Both the position numbers and the translations under genes were made by a program. Below are positions 51,153 to 59,697 of a stretch of DNA of 64,000 nt, in pieces; position 1 is the stretch's first letter, and each line of letters opens with the position of its first letter. Source of the DNA: Kribbella steppae (GTDB lineage Bacteria; Actinomycetota; Actinomycetes; Propionibacteriales; Kribbellaceae); the NCBI RefSeq assembly GCF_004342025.1, contig NZ_SLWN01000016.1, positions 62,001 through 126,000 on the forward strand, given 5' to 3'. The notes beneath the pieces are model-generated. The model was given only the letters and a program-made list of their open reading frames with translations, was not told the DNA's origin and made no database searches.

Positions 51153-52387
51153 GCCACGCCGCCGTCCGCCTCCGCGGCCGATCGCACCTGGGCCGCGACC
51201 TCCACCACGTTGCCGACCACAACGATCGCGGGAGCGCCGACACCGTTCTCTTTCATTGCTGCCGCGATTCCAGCGAGGTCGGACGTCACCATCCGCTGTC
51301 CCGGAAGGGTGCCGTCGGCAATGGCCGCGGCCGGCGTCTCCCCCGGCCGGCCGCCGGCGATCAGCCGCTCGGCGATCACCGGCAGGTTCTCGACGGCCAT
51401 CAGCAGCACCAGCGTGCCGGACAGCTGCGCCAGCGCGTCCCAGTTGATCAGCGAGTCCGGATGCGACGGCGGGATGTGCCCCGACACGACGGTGAATTCA
51501 TGCGTCACGCCACGATGCGTGACCGGGATCCCGGACATCGCCGGCACCGAGATCGAGCTGGTGATCCCCGGCACGACCGTCCACGGTACGCCGGCCTCCG
51601 CGCAAGCCAGCGCCTCCTCGAAGCCGCGGCCGAACACGTACGGATCGCCGCCCTTCAGCCGGACGACGACCTTCCCCTGCCGACCGCGGTCGACCAGAAT
51701 CCGGTTGATCTCCTCCTGCTGGGCCGCGCGCCCTCTTGGCAACTTGGCCGCGTCGAAGAGCTCGACATCCGGGTGCAACTCGTCCAGCAACGGCTGCGGC
51801 GCGAGCCGGTCTGCCACGACCACATCGGCCTCGGCGAGCAGCCGCCGTCCGCGGACGGTGATCAGGTCCGGGTCGCCCGGTCCCCCACCGACGAGGTACA
51901 CGCCGGGATGCTTGTCGACGTCACGCGCGCCCAGTGCACCAGTGCGCAGCTCTTCCAGGATCGCGTCCCGGACCGCCGCCGAACGCCGGTGGTCGCCACC
52001 ACCGAGGACGCCGATCGTCACGTTGTCGTGCTGCCCCGACGCCGGCGTCCAGGCCGTCGCGCGGGAGCGGTCGTCGGATCGAACGCAGAAGATCCGGCGC
52101 TCCTCGGCCTCCTGTGACACCTGGTCGTTCACCGCGGGGTCGTCGGTGGCCACGACGACGTACCAGGCGCCGTCCAGGTCGCCGTACTGATAGCCGCGTT
52201 CGATCCAGTTGAGCGACGGGTTGGAGAGGAGACCCTCGATGGTCGGGGTGCTCGACGGCGAAATGAGGTCGATGTGCGCGCCTGACTCGAGGAGCCGCGG
52301 TAACCGCCGCTGGGCGACTCCCCCGCCGCCGACGACGACCACCCGGCGTCCCTCGAGCACCAGGCCAGACAGGTACTGACTCGTCAC
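51149..52387 (-). CDS. cobA: Siroheme synthase-type fusion: precorrin-2 dehydrogenase plus uroporphyrinogen-III C-methyltransferase
   Basis: A 412-residue bifunctional protein. Residues 1 to about 150 are the NAD-dependent precorrin-2 dehydrogenase domain (EGRRVVVVGGGGVAQRRLP). Residues 160-400 are the SUMT domain (VYLVGGGPGDPDLITVRG, RLKGGDPYVFGRGFEEA, PGITSSISVPA). It makes precorrin-2 for cobalamin and siroheme from uroporphyrinogen III. The GTG at 52387 overlaps the cobT stop. No ferrochelatase domain is visible beyond the two. It could also be named cysG. Confidence 0.92.
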   Translation of the reverse strand: MTSQYLSGLVLEGRRVVVVGGGGVAQRRLPRLLESGAHIDLISPSSTPTIEGLLSNPSLNWIERGYQYGDLDGAWYVVVATDDPAVNDQVSQEAEERRIFCVRSDDRSRATAWTPASGQHDNVTIGVLGGGDHRRSAAVRDAILEELRTGALGARDVDKHPGVYLVGGGPGDPDLITVRGRRLLAEADVVVADRLAPQPLLDELHPDVELFDAAKLPRGRAAQQEEINRILVDRGRQGKVVVRLKGGDPYVFGRGFEEALACAEAGVPWTVVPGITSSISVPAMSGIPVTHRGVTHEFTVVSGHIPPSHPDSLINWDALAQLSGTLVLLMAVENLPVIAERLIAGGRPGETPAAAIADGTLPGQRMVTSDLAGIAAAMKENGVGAPAIVVVGNVVEVAAQVRSAAEADGGVA

Positions 52388-53424
52388 GAGCTGATCCCCG
52401 CGGACTCGAAGGTGGCCATCTCGCCGAGCGCGCGGACCGCGCAGGTGACGATCGGATACGCCAGTACGGCGCCGGTGCCCTCACCCAACCGCAGATCCAG
52501 GTCGACCAGCGGCTGCAGGCCCAGCGTCTTCAGCGCGACCGCATGACCTGGCTCTGCCGATCGGTGCCCGGCGACGCAGTAGTCGATCACCTTCGGGTGG
52601 AACGCCTGTGCGACGAGCGCCGCAGCTCCCGCGATCACGCCGTCCAGGATGACCGGCACCTTGTTGGCCGCGCCGCCGAGGATGTAGCCGGCCAGGGCCG
52701 CATGTTCGAGGCCGCCGTACGCCTGGAGCGCTCGCAACGGATCCGACGCCGGTACGTCGTGCAGCGCGAGAGCCGACTTGATCACCGCCGTCTTGTGAGC
52801 CAGCGTGGCGTCGTCGATGCCGGTGCCACGGCCGGTCACGACCTCCGCGGTCGAGCCGGTGAAGGTGGCGATCAGCGCGGCCGACGCGGTCGTGTTCGCG
52901 ATGCCCATGTCGCCGGTGAGCAGGCAGCGGTAGCCGTCCTTGACCAGCGAGTCGGCGAGGTCGAAGCCGACCGCGATCGCTGTCTTCGCCTCGTCCTCGG
53001 TGAGAGCTCGCTCGGTAGACAGGTCGCGCGTGCCGGCGCGGACCTTCGCGTGGACGATGTCCAGCTGGTCGACGTCCGTCGCCACGCCGACGTCGACCAC
53101 GCGCACGTCGACCCGGTTGTTGGCCGCGAACGCGTTCACCGCGGCACCCCCGGCGGCGAAGTTCGCCAGCATCGCGGCGGTCACTTCCTGCGGCCAGGGC
53201 GACACACCCTGTGCGTGGACGCCGTGATCGGCGGCGAAGACGGTCACCACGGCAGGCGCCGGGACCGCGGGCGGGCAACTGCCGACCATCCCGGCGACGC
53301 GGACCGACAAGTCCTCCAGCACCCCGAGGGAACCGGCCGGTTTCGTCAATGCGAGCTGCCGCTCCGTGGCCGCCCGCATCGCCGCCTCGTCCGCCGGGCC
53401 GATCCGGGCCAGGTACTCCTCCAC
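52384..53424 (-). CDS. cobT: Nicotinate-nucleotide--dimethylbenzimidazole phosphoribosyltransferase
   Basis: A 346-residue CobT that makes alpha-ribazole phosphate for the lower ligand of vitamin B12. Family features are TKPAGSLGVLEDLSVRVAG, FAADHGVHAQGVSPWPQEVT and the C-terminal LRLGEGTGAVLA with the catalytic Glu. The GTG at 53424 follows GGAGG with seven-base spacing; an ATG at 53463 is possible. It is the first gene of a five-gene minus-strand unit with cobA/cysG, the methyltransferase, GNAT and kinase. Confidence 0.93.
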   Translation of the reverse strand: MEEYLARIGPADEAAMRAATERQLALTKPAGSLGVLEDLSVRVAGMVGSCPPAVPAPAVVTVFAADHGVHAQGVSPWPQEVTAAMLANFAAGGAAVNAFAANNRVDVRVVDVGVATDVDQLDIVHAKVRAGTRDLSTERALTEDEAKTAIAVGFDLADSLVKDGYRCLLTGDMGIANTTASAALIATFTGSTAEVVTGRGTGIDDATLAHKTAVIKSALALHDVPASDPLRALQAYGGLEHAALAGYILGGAANKVPVILDGVIAGAAALVAQAFHPKVIDYCVAGHRSAEPGHAVALKTLGLQPLVDLDLRLGEGTGAVLAYPIVTCAVRALGEMATFESAGISS

Positions 53425-53551
53425 CGCACGTCCTCCACTCGTCGTGTGGTCCGATCTTCGCATCCTCGAGTGGGTGCCCCGGGACGTAGCGGTGTGATGT
53501 GGACAGTAATGTCGGAATCCCCACACGTCGCGAGATCCCGGAGGTTCACAG

Positions 53552-54082
53552 ATGTCGCTCGATCGGCCCGTCACACCGGACCCGTACGAACTCCTCCCGA
53601 AGGCCGGTTCCTTCACCGTCACCAGCACCGACGTGGCTAACGGCGAGCCCCTGTCGGACGACCATGCCTTCGCGGGCGGGAACACCTCGCCGCAGCTGAG
53701 GTGGTCCGGGTTCCCCGAGGAGACCAAGGCCTTCGTGGTCACCTGCTTCGACCCGGACGCCCCGATCGTGTCCGGCTTCTGGCACTGGGTCCTGGTCAAC
53801 CTGCCTGCGACCGTCACCTCGCTGGAGACCGGAGCAGGCACCACCGAGCGCCTCGAGAACGGTGCCTTCCACGTCCGCAACGACTTCGGCACCAAGAACT
53901 TCGGCGGCGCCGCTCCGCCCGCGGGCGACCAGGTCCACCGCTACTACTTCGTCGTACACGCCATCGACGTCGAAGCCCTGGACGTCGACGCGGACGCCAC
54001 CCCAGCCGTAGTCAGCTTCAACCTCGCCTTCCACACCCTCGCCCGAGCCATCATCACCCCCACCTACCAGATCGCCGAGTAG
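53552..54082 (+). CDS. YbhB/YbcL-type PEBP (Raf-kinase-inhibitor-like) protein
   Basis: A 176-residue phosphatidylethanolamine-binding-protein fold: TSTDVANGEPLSDDHAFAGG, then SPQLRWSGFPEETKAFVVTCFDPDAP, FWHWVLVNLP and the C-terminal HRYYFVVHAID. The cellular role of bacterial members is unclear. GGAGGTT precedes the ATG. It is a single gene followed by a hairpin. Confidence 0.9.
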   Translation: MSLDRPVTPDPYELLPKAGSFTVTSTDVANGEPLSDDHAFAGGNTSPQLRWSGFPEETKAFVVTCFDPDAPIVSGFWHWVLVNLPATVTSLETGAGTTERLENGAFHVRNDFGTKNFGGAAPPAGDQVHRYYFVVHAIDVEALDVDADATPAVVSFNLAFHTLARAIITPTYQIAE

Positions 54083-54111
54083 CTCACCCCACGCTCGCGC
54101 TAGCCGGAGGA

Positions 54112-54146
54112 GGAGTCGCCTCGACGCCATAGCCCGAGGCGACTCC
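54112..54146. terminator. Terminator hairpin
   Basis: A 12-bp stem (54112-54123 with 54135-54146) and an 11-base loop, 29 bases after the PEBP gene. Confidence 0.82.
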
Positions 54147-54212
54147 CCGGCGTACTAACCGACAAGCAGGATTCTGAGGACTGAACCCGCGGCGGTGCAC
54201 CCTGGAAGCCCC

Positions 54213-54290
54213 ATGCCGAGTAGGAACGACCGGAACCGCGCCATCTACCAGCGGCTGGCCGGGGTCTACGACGGCGGCCGCGCGGCAGCT
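54213..54290 (+). pseudogene. Possible truncated start of a methyltransferase gene
   Basis: An ATG at 54213 with GGAAG upstream opens a frame reading MPSRNDRNRAIYQRLAGVYD, like the opening of small class I SAM-dependent methyltransferases. After about 25 residues it runs into the opposite-strand MFS gene and loses any family sequence. It could be a deletion stub; evidence is weak. Confidence 0.3.
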
Positions 54291-55467
54291 ACCGTCCGCT
54301 GCGGCGGACCAGCAGGTAGGCCAGGGCGCTCAGCGCGGTGGCAACGCACGCCCAGGTGACGTTGTTGTGCAGCACGACGGCGAGGCTCGCGGTGATTCCG
54401 GCGATCGACTGCGCGAAGAATCCGCACAGGGCGACCGCGTAGGCTCCGTTGCCCTTCACGCTGGTCACCGCGACAGCCATGCTGCTCGGGAACAATGCTG
54501 CCTGCCCGAACGTCGTGACGCAGTACAGGACGATGAAGACCACCAGAGCTGCGACGAGCGGGATGCCAGGCAGCAGCCACAAGGTGACCAGCAAGAGGCC
54601 CGAGCCGGTCATGACGAGCGCACCGATACGCATCAGCCTGGCTGATCCGGCTGAGGCCGCCAACCGATTCACCGTCATCGCACCGGCGAAATAGGACAGT
54701 CCGATCAGGAGTCCGACGTTGCCGTATCCGTCGACGCTCAGGCCGAAGTGTTGCTGGAAGACGAACGGCGCCACTTCCTGCAGCAGGACGATCGTGGCGA
54801 AGCCGAGCCCAGCGGCGACCGTGGGCAACAGGAATGCGGGAGTCGTCAGGATGCACAGGTAGATGCGGTTTGCGCCGGCCAGTCTGTTCCGCCCCTGCCC
54901 AGGCTCCAGGGGCAGAGTCAGCGTCCCGAGCACGCCGATCGTTCCCACCACGGCCAGTACGACGAAACCCATCTGCCAGTGGGAGTACTTGCCGATCAAA
55001 CCGCCGAGGAACTGGCCACCCCCGAGTGCCACGACGAATGCAATCGACAGGACCGACAGCCGGCGGGCGAGTACTTCGCCGTCGCCGAGGTCCCGGACGA
55101 AGATTCTCGCCAGGATTGCCGCGCCACCGGCGCCGATGCCTTGGAACGAACGCAAGATCAGCAACCCCGCGGCCGAGGTGTTCACCGCCAACAGGGCACT
55201 GGCGACGATGAATAGCGCCAACGACGCAAGCACTGCAGCCCGGCGTCCGTACCGCTCCGCAGCCCGTCCCCACAGCAGGACAGGAGCAGCCGCGGCGATG
55301 ACGAACAGCGATACGGACAAGGCTGCATGGCTGCGCGAGATACCGAGCTCTCGCTCCACCGCAGGCAGCGACGGCAAGTAGATGGTCGTGGCCATCTGAG
55401 TCATGAACACCAGCAAGCAGGCAACCAGCACGGTCCGCCGCTCCGGCTTCGAACCTGCTACCGGCAC
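54289..55467 (-). CDS. MFS multidrug transporter (Bcr/CflA-like)
   Basis: A 392-residue, 12-helix transporter. An acidic helix-1 region is absent, but TTIYLPSLPAVERELGIS and the loop motif LLWGRAAERYGRRAAVLASL fit the Bcr/CflA drug-efflux group; ILRSFQGIGAGGAAILARIFVRD is diagnostic. It likely exports a toxic compound. The GTG at 55467 is the start. It is on the same strand as, and 62 bases after, the serine hydrolase gene. Confidence 0.88.
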   Translation of the reverse strand: MPVAGSKPERRTVLVACLLVFMTQMATTIYLPSLPAVERELGISRSHAALSVSLFVIAAAAPVLLWGRAAERYGRRAAVLASLALFIVASALLAVNTSAAGLLILRSFQGIGAGGAAILARIFVRDLGDGEVLARRLSVLSIAFVVALGGGQFLGGLIGKYSHWQMGFVVLAVVGTIGVLGTLTLPLEPGQGRNRLAGANRIYLCILTTPAFLLPTVAAGLGFATIVLLQEVAPFVFQQHFGLSVDGYGNVGLLIGLSYFAGAMTVNRLAASAGSARLMRIGALVMTGSGLLLVTLWLLPGIPLVAALVVFIVLYCVTTFGQAALFPSSMAVAVTSVKGNGAYAVALCGFFAQSIAGITASLAVVLHNNVTWACVATALSALAYLLVRRSGR

Positions 55468-55529
55468 AACCCAAACGCTACCTCGTCACCCCGGCCAGCG
55501 TCCGAGCCGTCTCACGCATCTCATCCACC

Positions 55530-56654
55530 TCAGTAGAAGCACGTGTAGAGCTCAGTGAAGAGGCCGTCAAAGTTCCACGCTGTGGTGGTGTTGGTCATCG
55601 CGACCATGGCGATGCCTGTGTCGGGGTAGATGCGCATTGCGTTCCAGAATCCAGCGCCGGTTCCGTAATGCTCGACGAACGCCGGGGTGCGCTGAGCGTC
55701 GATCGGCTTGCGGAACCAGCCGATGCCATGGTCGAACGGCTTCCCGGTCGAGGTGATCGTCCGCATTTGCTCGGTGTCGGCGGAGGTCAGTCCCAGGCCG
55801 GCGTACGACGGGCCGGCTGCGTGGGCGGCGGCGAGCTTGGCGGCGTCGGTCACGGTGCCAAGCAGGCCCCCGTAACCAGCCCCGCTCACGACGAAGGGCC
55901 GCAGCGACGTGTGACCGTCAACCCGCGGACCGACGATGCCCGGAGGCAGCATCCAACGAAGGGCAGGCACGACAACTCTCGGTATGCGCACGTAGCCCAC
56001 GGATCGAGGCAGGCCGGCCCGGTAGGCGTAATCGGTTCCGTTCATCGCCAAGGGCGTCAGCACGGTGTCGCGGACGCAGTCCTGGACAGGCTGTCCGGTG
56101 ACGGCTTCGATAACGCGGGCAGCGAGCAGGTAGCCGATGTTGGAGTAGGCGGCGCGGGTGCCGACGGCCCTAGTCGGTGTTCCATGTTTGGCGACGATTC
56201 GCTCGAGGAGAGCGGGGTCCTCGGGCTGATTCTCGGCGCGGACCCAGCGGATCGGCAGTGGGTTGGCGAGGCCTGCGGTGTGGGTCAGCAACTGCCGGGT
56301 GGTGGGATGGCCGTGCTTGGCGTGGGGTCGATAGCCGGGGAGATACGTCCCGATCGGTGCCTCCACATCGAGGACCCCGTCGGCGTGCAGTCGCATCGCT
56401 GCGGTCGCTGTGGCGATCTTCGTCATGGAGAACCACAGATATTGGTCTTGGACGGTGGACAGGCGACGTGTCGCCAGGTCCGCGTAGCCCTGAGCACCCG
56501 AGTAGAGGATCCCATCTGGACCGGCCACCGCGACTGATATCCCGGGGATCCTTCCGGCCGTGGCGACCTCCGCGATGATCCGTCGAGCGCGGTCGTCGCT
56601 CCCCTGCGCGCTCTGGTCACCGGGTCGATCCGGCTGGTTGTTGGTGCTGTTCAT
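55530..56654 (-). CDS. Class C beta-lactamase-fold serine hydrolase
   Basis: A 374-residue penicillin-binding-protein-like esterase. The SxxK motif is SMTK (Ser about 76), the YxN motif is YSN (about 180), and HYGTGAGFWN takes the place of KTG. It lacks an evident signal peptide. Its start overlaps the CPBP stop (ATGA), so it is co-translated with a membrane protease-like protein and a MarR regulator. It may be an esterase or peptidase rather than a beta-lactamase. Confidence 0.87.
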   Translation of the reverse strand: MNSTNNQPDRPGDQSAQGSDDRARRIIAEVATAGRIPGISVAVAGPDGILYSGAQGYADLATRRLSTVQDQYLWFSMTKIATATAAMRLHADGVLDVEAPIGTYLPGYRPHAKHGHPTTRQLLTHTAGLANPLPIRWVRAENQPEDPALLERIVAKHGTPTRAVGTRAAYSNIGYLLAARVIEAVTGQPVQDCVRDTVLTPLAMNGTDYAYRAGLPRSVGYVRIPRVVVPALRWMLPPGIVGPRVDGHTSLRPFVVSGAGYGGLLGTVTDAAKLAAAHAAGPSYAGLGLTSADTEQMRTITSTGKPFDHGIGWFRKPIDAQRTPAFVEHYGTGAGFWNAMRIYPDTGIAMVAMTNTTTAWNFDGLFTELYTCFY

Positions 56655-57646
56655 GTCTGGTCCTTGTCCGTACTGACGGATCTCGTTGACGACGTTGCAG
56701 CGGCTAAGTCGAGCAATAGCCGGTAGGGACGACCCAGGTTGCGCCGAGCCACGAACGCGACTGCCGCGGTCAGGACCAGCACGGCCAGCAGTCCACCGAG
56801 CTTGCGAGCGTCGCCTTCGACGAGGCCCGCGACCAAGCCCTCGTCGTTGTTGCTGCGGTTGAACACGGTGTGGAGCAGCGCGACCGCGAGAATGCTGTCA
56901 CGGGCACCTCGAAGGAACACGCCGATCATCAGTCGGACGATGGTGCAGACAATCAGCAACGCGACCAAGGCTGCGACCAGGGACTCGACCGTGAAGTCAC
57001 CGATGAAGTGCAGGGGCATGTGGGCCAGTGCGAACGGTACGGCGGTCAGGAGCGCTGCTGTGGCCAGGCCGTGGCGTCGCTCGAGCCGGGTCTGAACGAT
57101 GCCTGTCCACGCGGTCTCCTCCCACATGTTGATGAGGAGCAGGTTCACCAGGAGTCCGAACAACTGGCCGACGACCAAGGGCTCGATATCGACCGGCTTC
57201 AGGCTGTCCCCGAGCAGAACCGCAAAGGCGATGGTAAGGATCGGTAATCCGGCCAGGATCAGGAGCCACCAACGCGGACCGATGCGCCACCGGAACATCC
57301 GAGTGACGAGCGCCCGTACTCCGGGACGCCCCTCGGCGGCCCAGGTGACCCATAGCGATGCGGGTAAGAGTGCCCCGAACACGAGCACGATAGAGGCGAT
57401 GCGTTCCGTGTTCAGGCCCGCCAGTTGCGGCATCCAACCACTGGGAATCACACCATGCTCGGCCAGGATTGGTAGAGACATCGCCGGACATGCGATGCAG
57501 AAGGCAAGCACCAGGAAGGCGGGCACCGGGTGGCGGGACGTCCATCGCCGAAGCCGCCCTCCCCTGCTCGCGTGCGGGGTCGCGGGGTTGTTGTTGAGAC
57601 CTGGACTGGGTGCGAGGACTGTTGCCTGTTCGCCGGTAGTGTTCAT
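56651..57646 (-). CDS. CPBP (CAAX protease/bacteriocin-processing)-family membrane protein
   Basis: A 331-residue protein with about eight helices. Motif 1 is MWEETAWTG (E176/E177; the usual Arg of EExxWR is a Thr here), motif 2 is FALAHMPLHF (205-214) and a third His lies in LLHTVFNRSNN. CPBP proteins include Rce1-like glutamic proteases and immunity proteins. The altered motif 1 makes activity uncertain. It is the middle gene of a MarR-CPBP-hydrolase operon. Confidence 0.85.
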   Translation of the reverse strand: MNTTGEQATVLAPSPGLNNNPATPHASRGGRLRRWTSRHPVPAFLVLAFCIACPAMSLPILAEHGVIPSGWMPQLAGLNTERIASIVLVFGALLPASLWVTWAAEGRPGVRALVTRMFRWRIGPRWWLLILAGLPILTIAFAVLLGDSLKPVDIEPLVVGQLFGLLVNLLLINMWEETAWTGIVQTRLERRHGLATAALLTAVPFALAHMPLHFIGDFTVESLVAALVALLIVCTIVRLMIGVFLRGARDSILAVALLHTVFNRSNNDEGLVAGLVEGDARKLGGLLAVLVLTAAVAFVARRNLGRPYRLLLDLAAATSSTRSVSTDKDQT

Positions 57647-57676
57647 GCCGAGTCCTTGAGGACGGGTATCGGCCGG

Positions 57677-58297
57677 TTAGGCCGGTGACGCGCGGTTCGG
57701 TTCCTGACTTCTCAGGAAGTCGATGTAGAGGCGGACCTGCTGCTCTTCGAAGGCGGTCAGCGGTGCGCCGGGGTAGGCCAGTACCGGCACGCCGGCGTGG
57801 TCTTTGGGGCGGGCTTCCTCAGCTGGAGCGACCCGGTAGGGGCGCTCGTCCAGTCCGGCGCTCTCCCGAAGCACCATGTCGATGTGCTGGAGCACCAGAC
57901 GCTCCCGCAACGTGTCGGGGATGAACCTGGCGCGCAGTGCATGCATTGCCTCGTGGAACAGTTCGGTTGCGCGGTCGTGCGCCTCCTTGCCCGCGCCGGT
58001 CAGGCCGACAAGGTGTGAGCGGCCATCAGCCGGGTTGGGCGAGCGGACAGCGTGGCCGCGCGTCTCGAGGCGCTTCAGGTGCGCGGAGATGCTGGTCGGC
58101 CGCAGCCCGGTCCACCGATGCACCTGAGTCGGAGTCACCGGGCCATACCTGCGCAGCAGCGAGTACATACCGAAGTCGTCACCACTGAGGTCGGTCCCCG
58201 CGAGGACCTCGTCCAGAAGCCCAGACGCCAGACCACCGACCAACCAAACGTCAAACAGCAGCGACATCGGCCCATCGGAAGGGGGTGCAGTAACCAT
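57677..58297 (-). CDS. MarR-family transcriptional regulator
   Basis: A 206-residue winged-helix regulator: FGMYSLLRRYGPVTPTQVHRWTGLRPTSISAHLKRLETRGHAVRSPNPADGRSHLVGLTGAGKE. The DNA-binding core is at about 40-110 and a C-terminal extension of about 60 residues follows. It starts at ATG or the nearby codon at 58297. It heads an operon with the CPBP and serine hydrolase genes. An AT-rich inverted repeat upstream is its probable operator. Confidence 0.87.
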   Translation of the reverse strand: MVTAPPSDGPMSLLFDVWLVGGLASGLLDEVLAGTDLSGDDFGMYSLLRRYGPVTPTQVHRWTGLRPTSISAHLKRLETRGHAVRSPNPADGRSHLVGLTGAGKEAHDRATELFHEAMHALRARFIPDTLRERLVLQHIDMVLRESAGLDERPYRVAPAEEARPKDHAGVPVLAYPGAPLTAFEEQQVRLYIDFLRSQEPNRASPA

Positions 58298-58302
58298 GAG
58301 AA

Positions 58303-58347
58303 AGATACTACAACCACGCAGTTCTTTATTGCAATCCTGCAGTATCT
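58303..58347. promoter_or_regulatory. AT-rich inverted repeat upstream of the MarR operon
   Basis: AGATACT (58303-58309) and AGTATCT (58341-58347) are perfectly inverted, flanking an AT-rich segment (GTTCTTTATTGCAAT). The low GC is striking in this genome. It probably contains the operon promoter and MarR binding site. Confidence 0.5.
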
Positions 58348-58420
58348 ACACGACTGAAGGGGCCATGCCCAACCTCAGCCCTGCGCCTCACAGTTCTGGG
58401 CGCTGCGTCGTCGTACTGGT

Positions 58421-58882
58421 ATGACGCAGACGAGCAAAGAATCAGGCGTACCGACGACTTCGCTCGAGGCTGAGGTTGGTGAGCTGCTGGACAGGCGGGC
58501 CGAGGCCTGCCGTGCGAAGGACATTGATCGGTTGATGTTGCTCTACTCGGACGACATCGTCTACTTCGACGTTGTGGCACCGCTCCAGTTCATCGGGGCT
58601 GATGCGGTACGGCGGAACTTCATCCGATGGTTCGACGAGTACGCCGGCCCGATCGGTCTGGAGACGCGCGACCTGAGCGTTGCTGTGAGCGGGGATGTGG
58701 CATTCGCCCACATGCTCCATCTGGACAGCGGGACGCGACGGAACGGGCTGGAGCTCGCGGTCTGGTTGCACTCGACCGTGTGCCTCCGGCGGTTCGGCGA
58801 CCGGTGGCTGATCACCCACGAGCACATCTCGATCCCGCACGACCCGAAGGACTGGAGCGCAGTCGTCGACGCGACCCCCTGA
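58421..58882 (+). CDS. SnoaL/NTF2-like protein
   Basis: A 153-residue NTF2-fold protein: EVGELLDRRAEACRAKDIDRLMLLYSDDIVYFDV, then GADAVRRNFIRWFDEYAGP and RWLITHEHISIP. Members include hydrolases, isomerases and ketosteroid-isomerase-like proteins. The role is unknown. It is divergent from the MarR gene by 123 bases and could share its control region. Confidence 0.85.
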   Translation: MTQTSKESGVPTTSLEAEVGELLDRRAEACRAKDIDRLMLLYSDDIVYFDVVAPLQFIGADAVRRNFIRWFDEYAGPIGLETRDLSVAVSGDVAFAHMLHLDSGTRRNGLELAVWLHSTVCLRRFGDRWLITHEHISIPHDPKDWSAVVDATP

Positions 58883-58998
58883 CAGAGCACGACGCTCTCC
58901 GAGTCAGACGACCACTCGATCGTGTGCGCGAAACCTCGAGGCCTGTGAATCGCATGCCACGATGAGGTGGAGACGTCGGTTGCGGGAAGAGGGCAGTT

Positions 58999-59661
58999 AT
59001 GTCGGAGCGATCAGGAAAGCGGGTTGACGATCCGTTGGCGGGTCGGCGGCCGACTAGTCATGAGCGGATGTCTGGGCAGCCTTGGGATGCGTCGTACCAG
59101 GATGGGCCGGCGCCTTGGGACTTTGGTGGGGCGCAGCCGGCGGTTGTGCGGGTGGCGGCTGCGGGTGGATTCAGCGGGGCTGTGCTTGATGTGGGCTGTG
59201 GGAGTGGGGAGAACGCGCTCCATCTGGCCTCGCTGGGGCTGTCGGTGTTCGGGGTTGATGTCGCTGAGACGGCGTTGGCGCTGGCCCGAGAGAAGGCTGC
59301 TGAGCGTGGGATCGAGACCGAGTTCGCCTTGGCTGACGCGTTGCAGCTGGAGCGGTTGGGGCGGACGTTCGACACCGTGCTCGACAGTGCGCTGTTCCAC
59401 ACCTTCGACAACGAGGAACGGCCGGGCTACGCGGCGAGCCTAGCTTCGGTCACCGAGCATGACGGCACCCTGTATGTGCTCTGCTTCAGTGACGATGGGC
59501 CTGACACCGGCCCACACCCTGTCAGCCAGGAAGATCTGAAGGCGGCCTTCACCTCGAGCGCCGGCTGGACCATCGCCACCATCGCCGCCGAGCGAGTCCG
59601 CACGAGATTCCACGACGCCAACGGCGCCCCAGCCTGGCTCGCAACAATCAAACGCACCTAG
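58999..59661 (+). CDS. Class I SAM-dependent methyltransferase
   Basis: A 220-residue methyltransferase: PWDFGGAQPAVVRVA, the SAM motif I VLDVGCGSGENALHLA and the acidic loop FGVDVAETALALAREKA. The DASYQDGPAPWDFG opening is typical of small TPMT/thiol-methyltransferase-like proteins. Its substrate is unknown. It converges with the inositol-phosphatase gene, with 36 bases between. Confidence 0.88.
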   Translation: MSERSGKRVDDPLAGRRPTSHERMSGQPWDASYQDGPAPWDFGGAQPAVVRVAAAGGFSGAVLDVGCGSGENALHLASLGLSVFGVDVAETALALAREKAAERGIETEFALADALQLERLGRTFDTVLDSALFHTFDNEERPGYAASLASVTEHDGTLYVLCFSDDGPDTGPHPVSQEDLKAAFTSSAGWTIATIAAERVRTRFHDANGAPAWLATIKRT

Positions 59662-59697
59662 AACTCGAAGACCGCCCGGAGTCTGTTGAACCGGCAG

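Noticed and set aside
53425..53551. Cobalamin riboswitch upstream of cobT
   Set aside because: The region is only 127 bases long, and I could not see the B12-box or a conserved fold.
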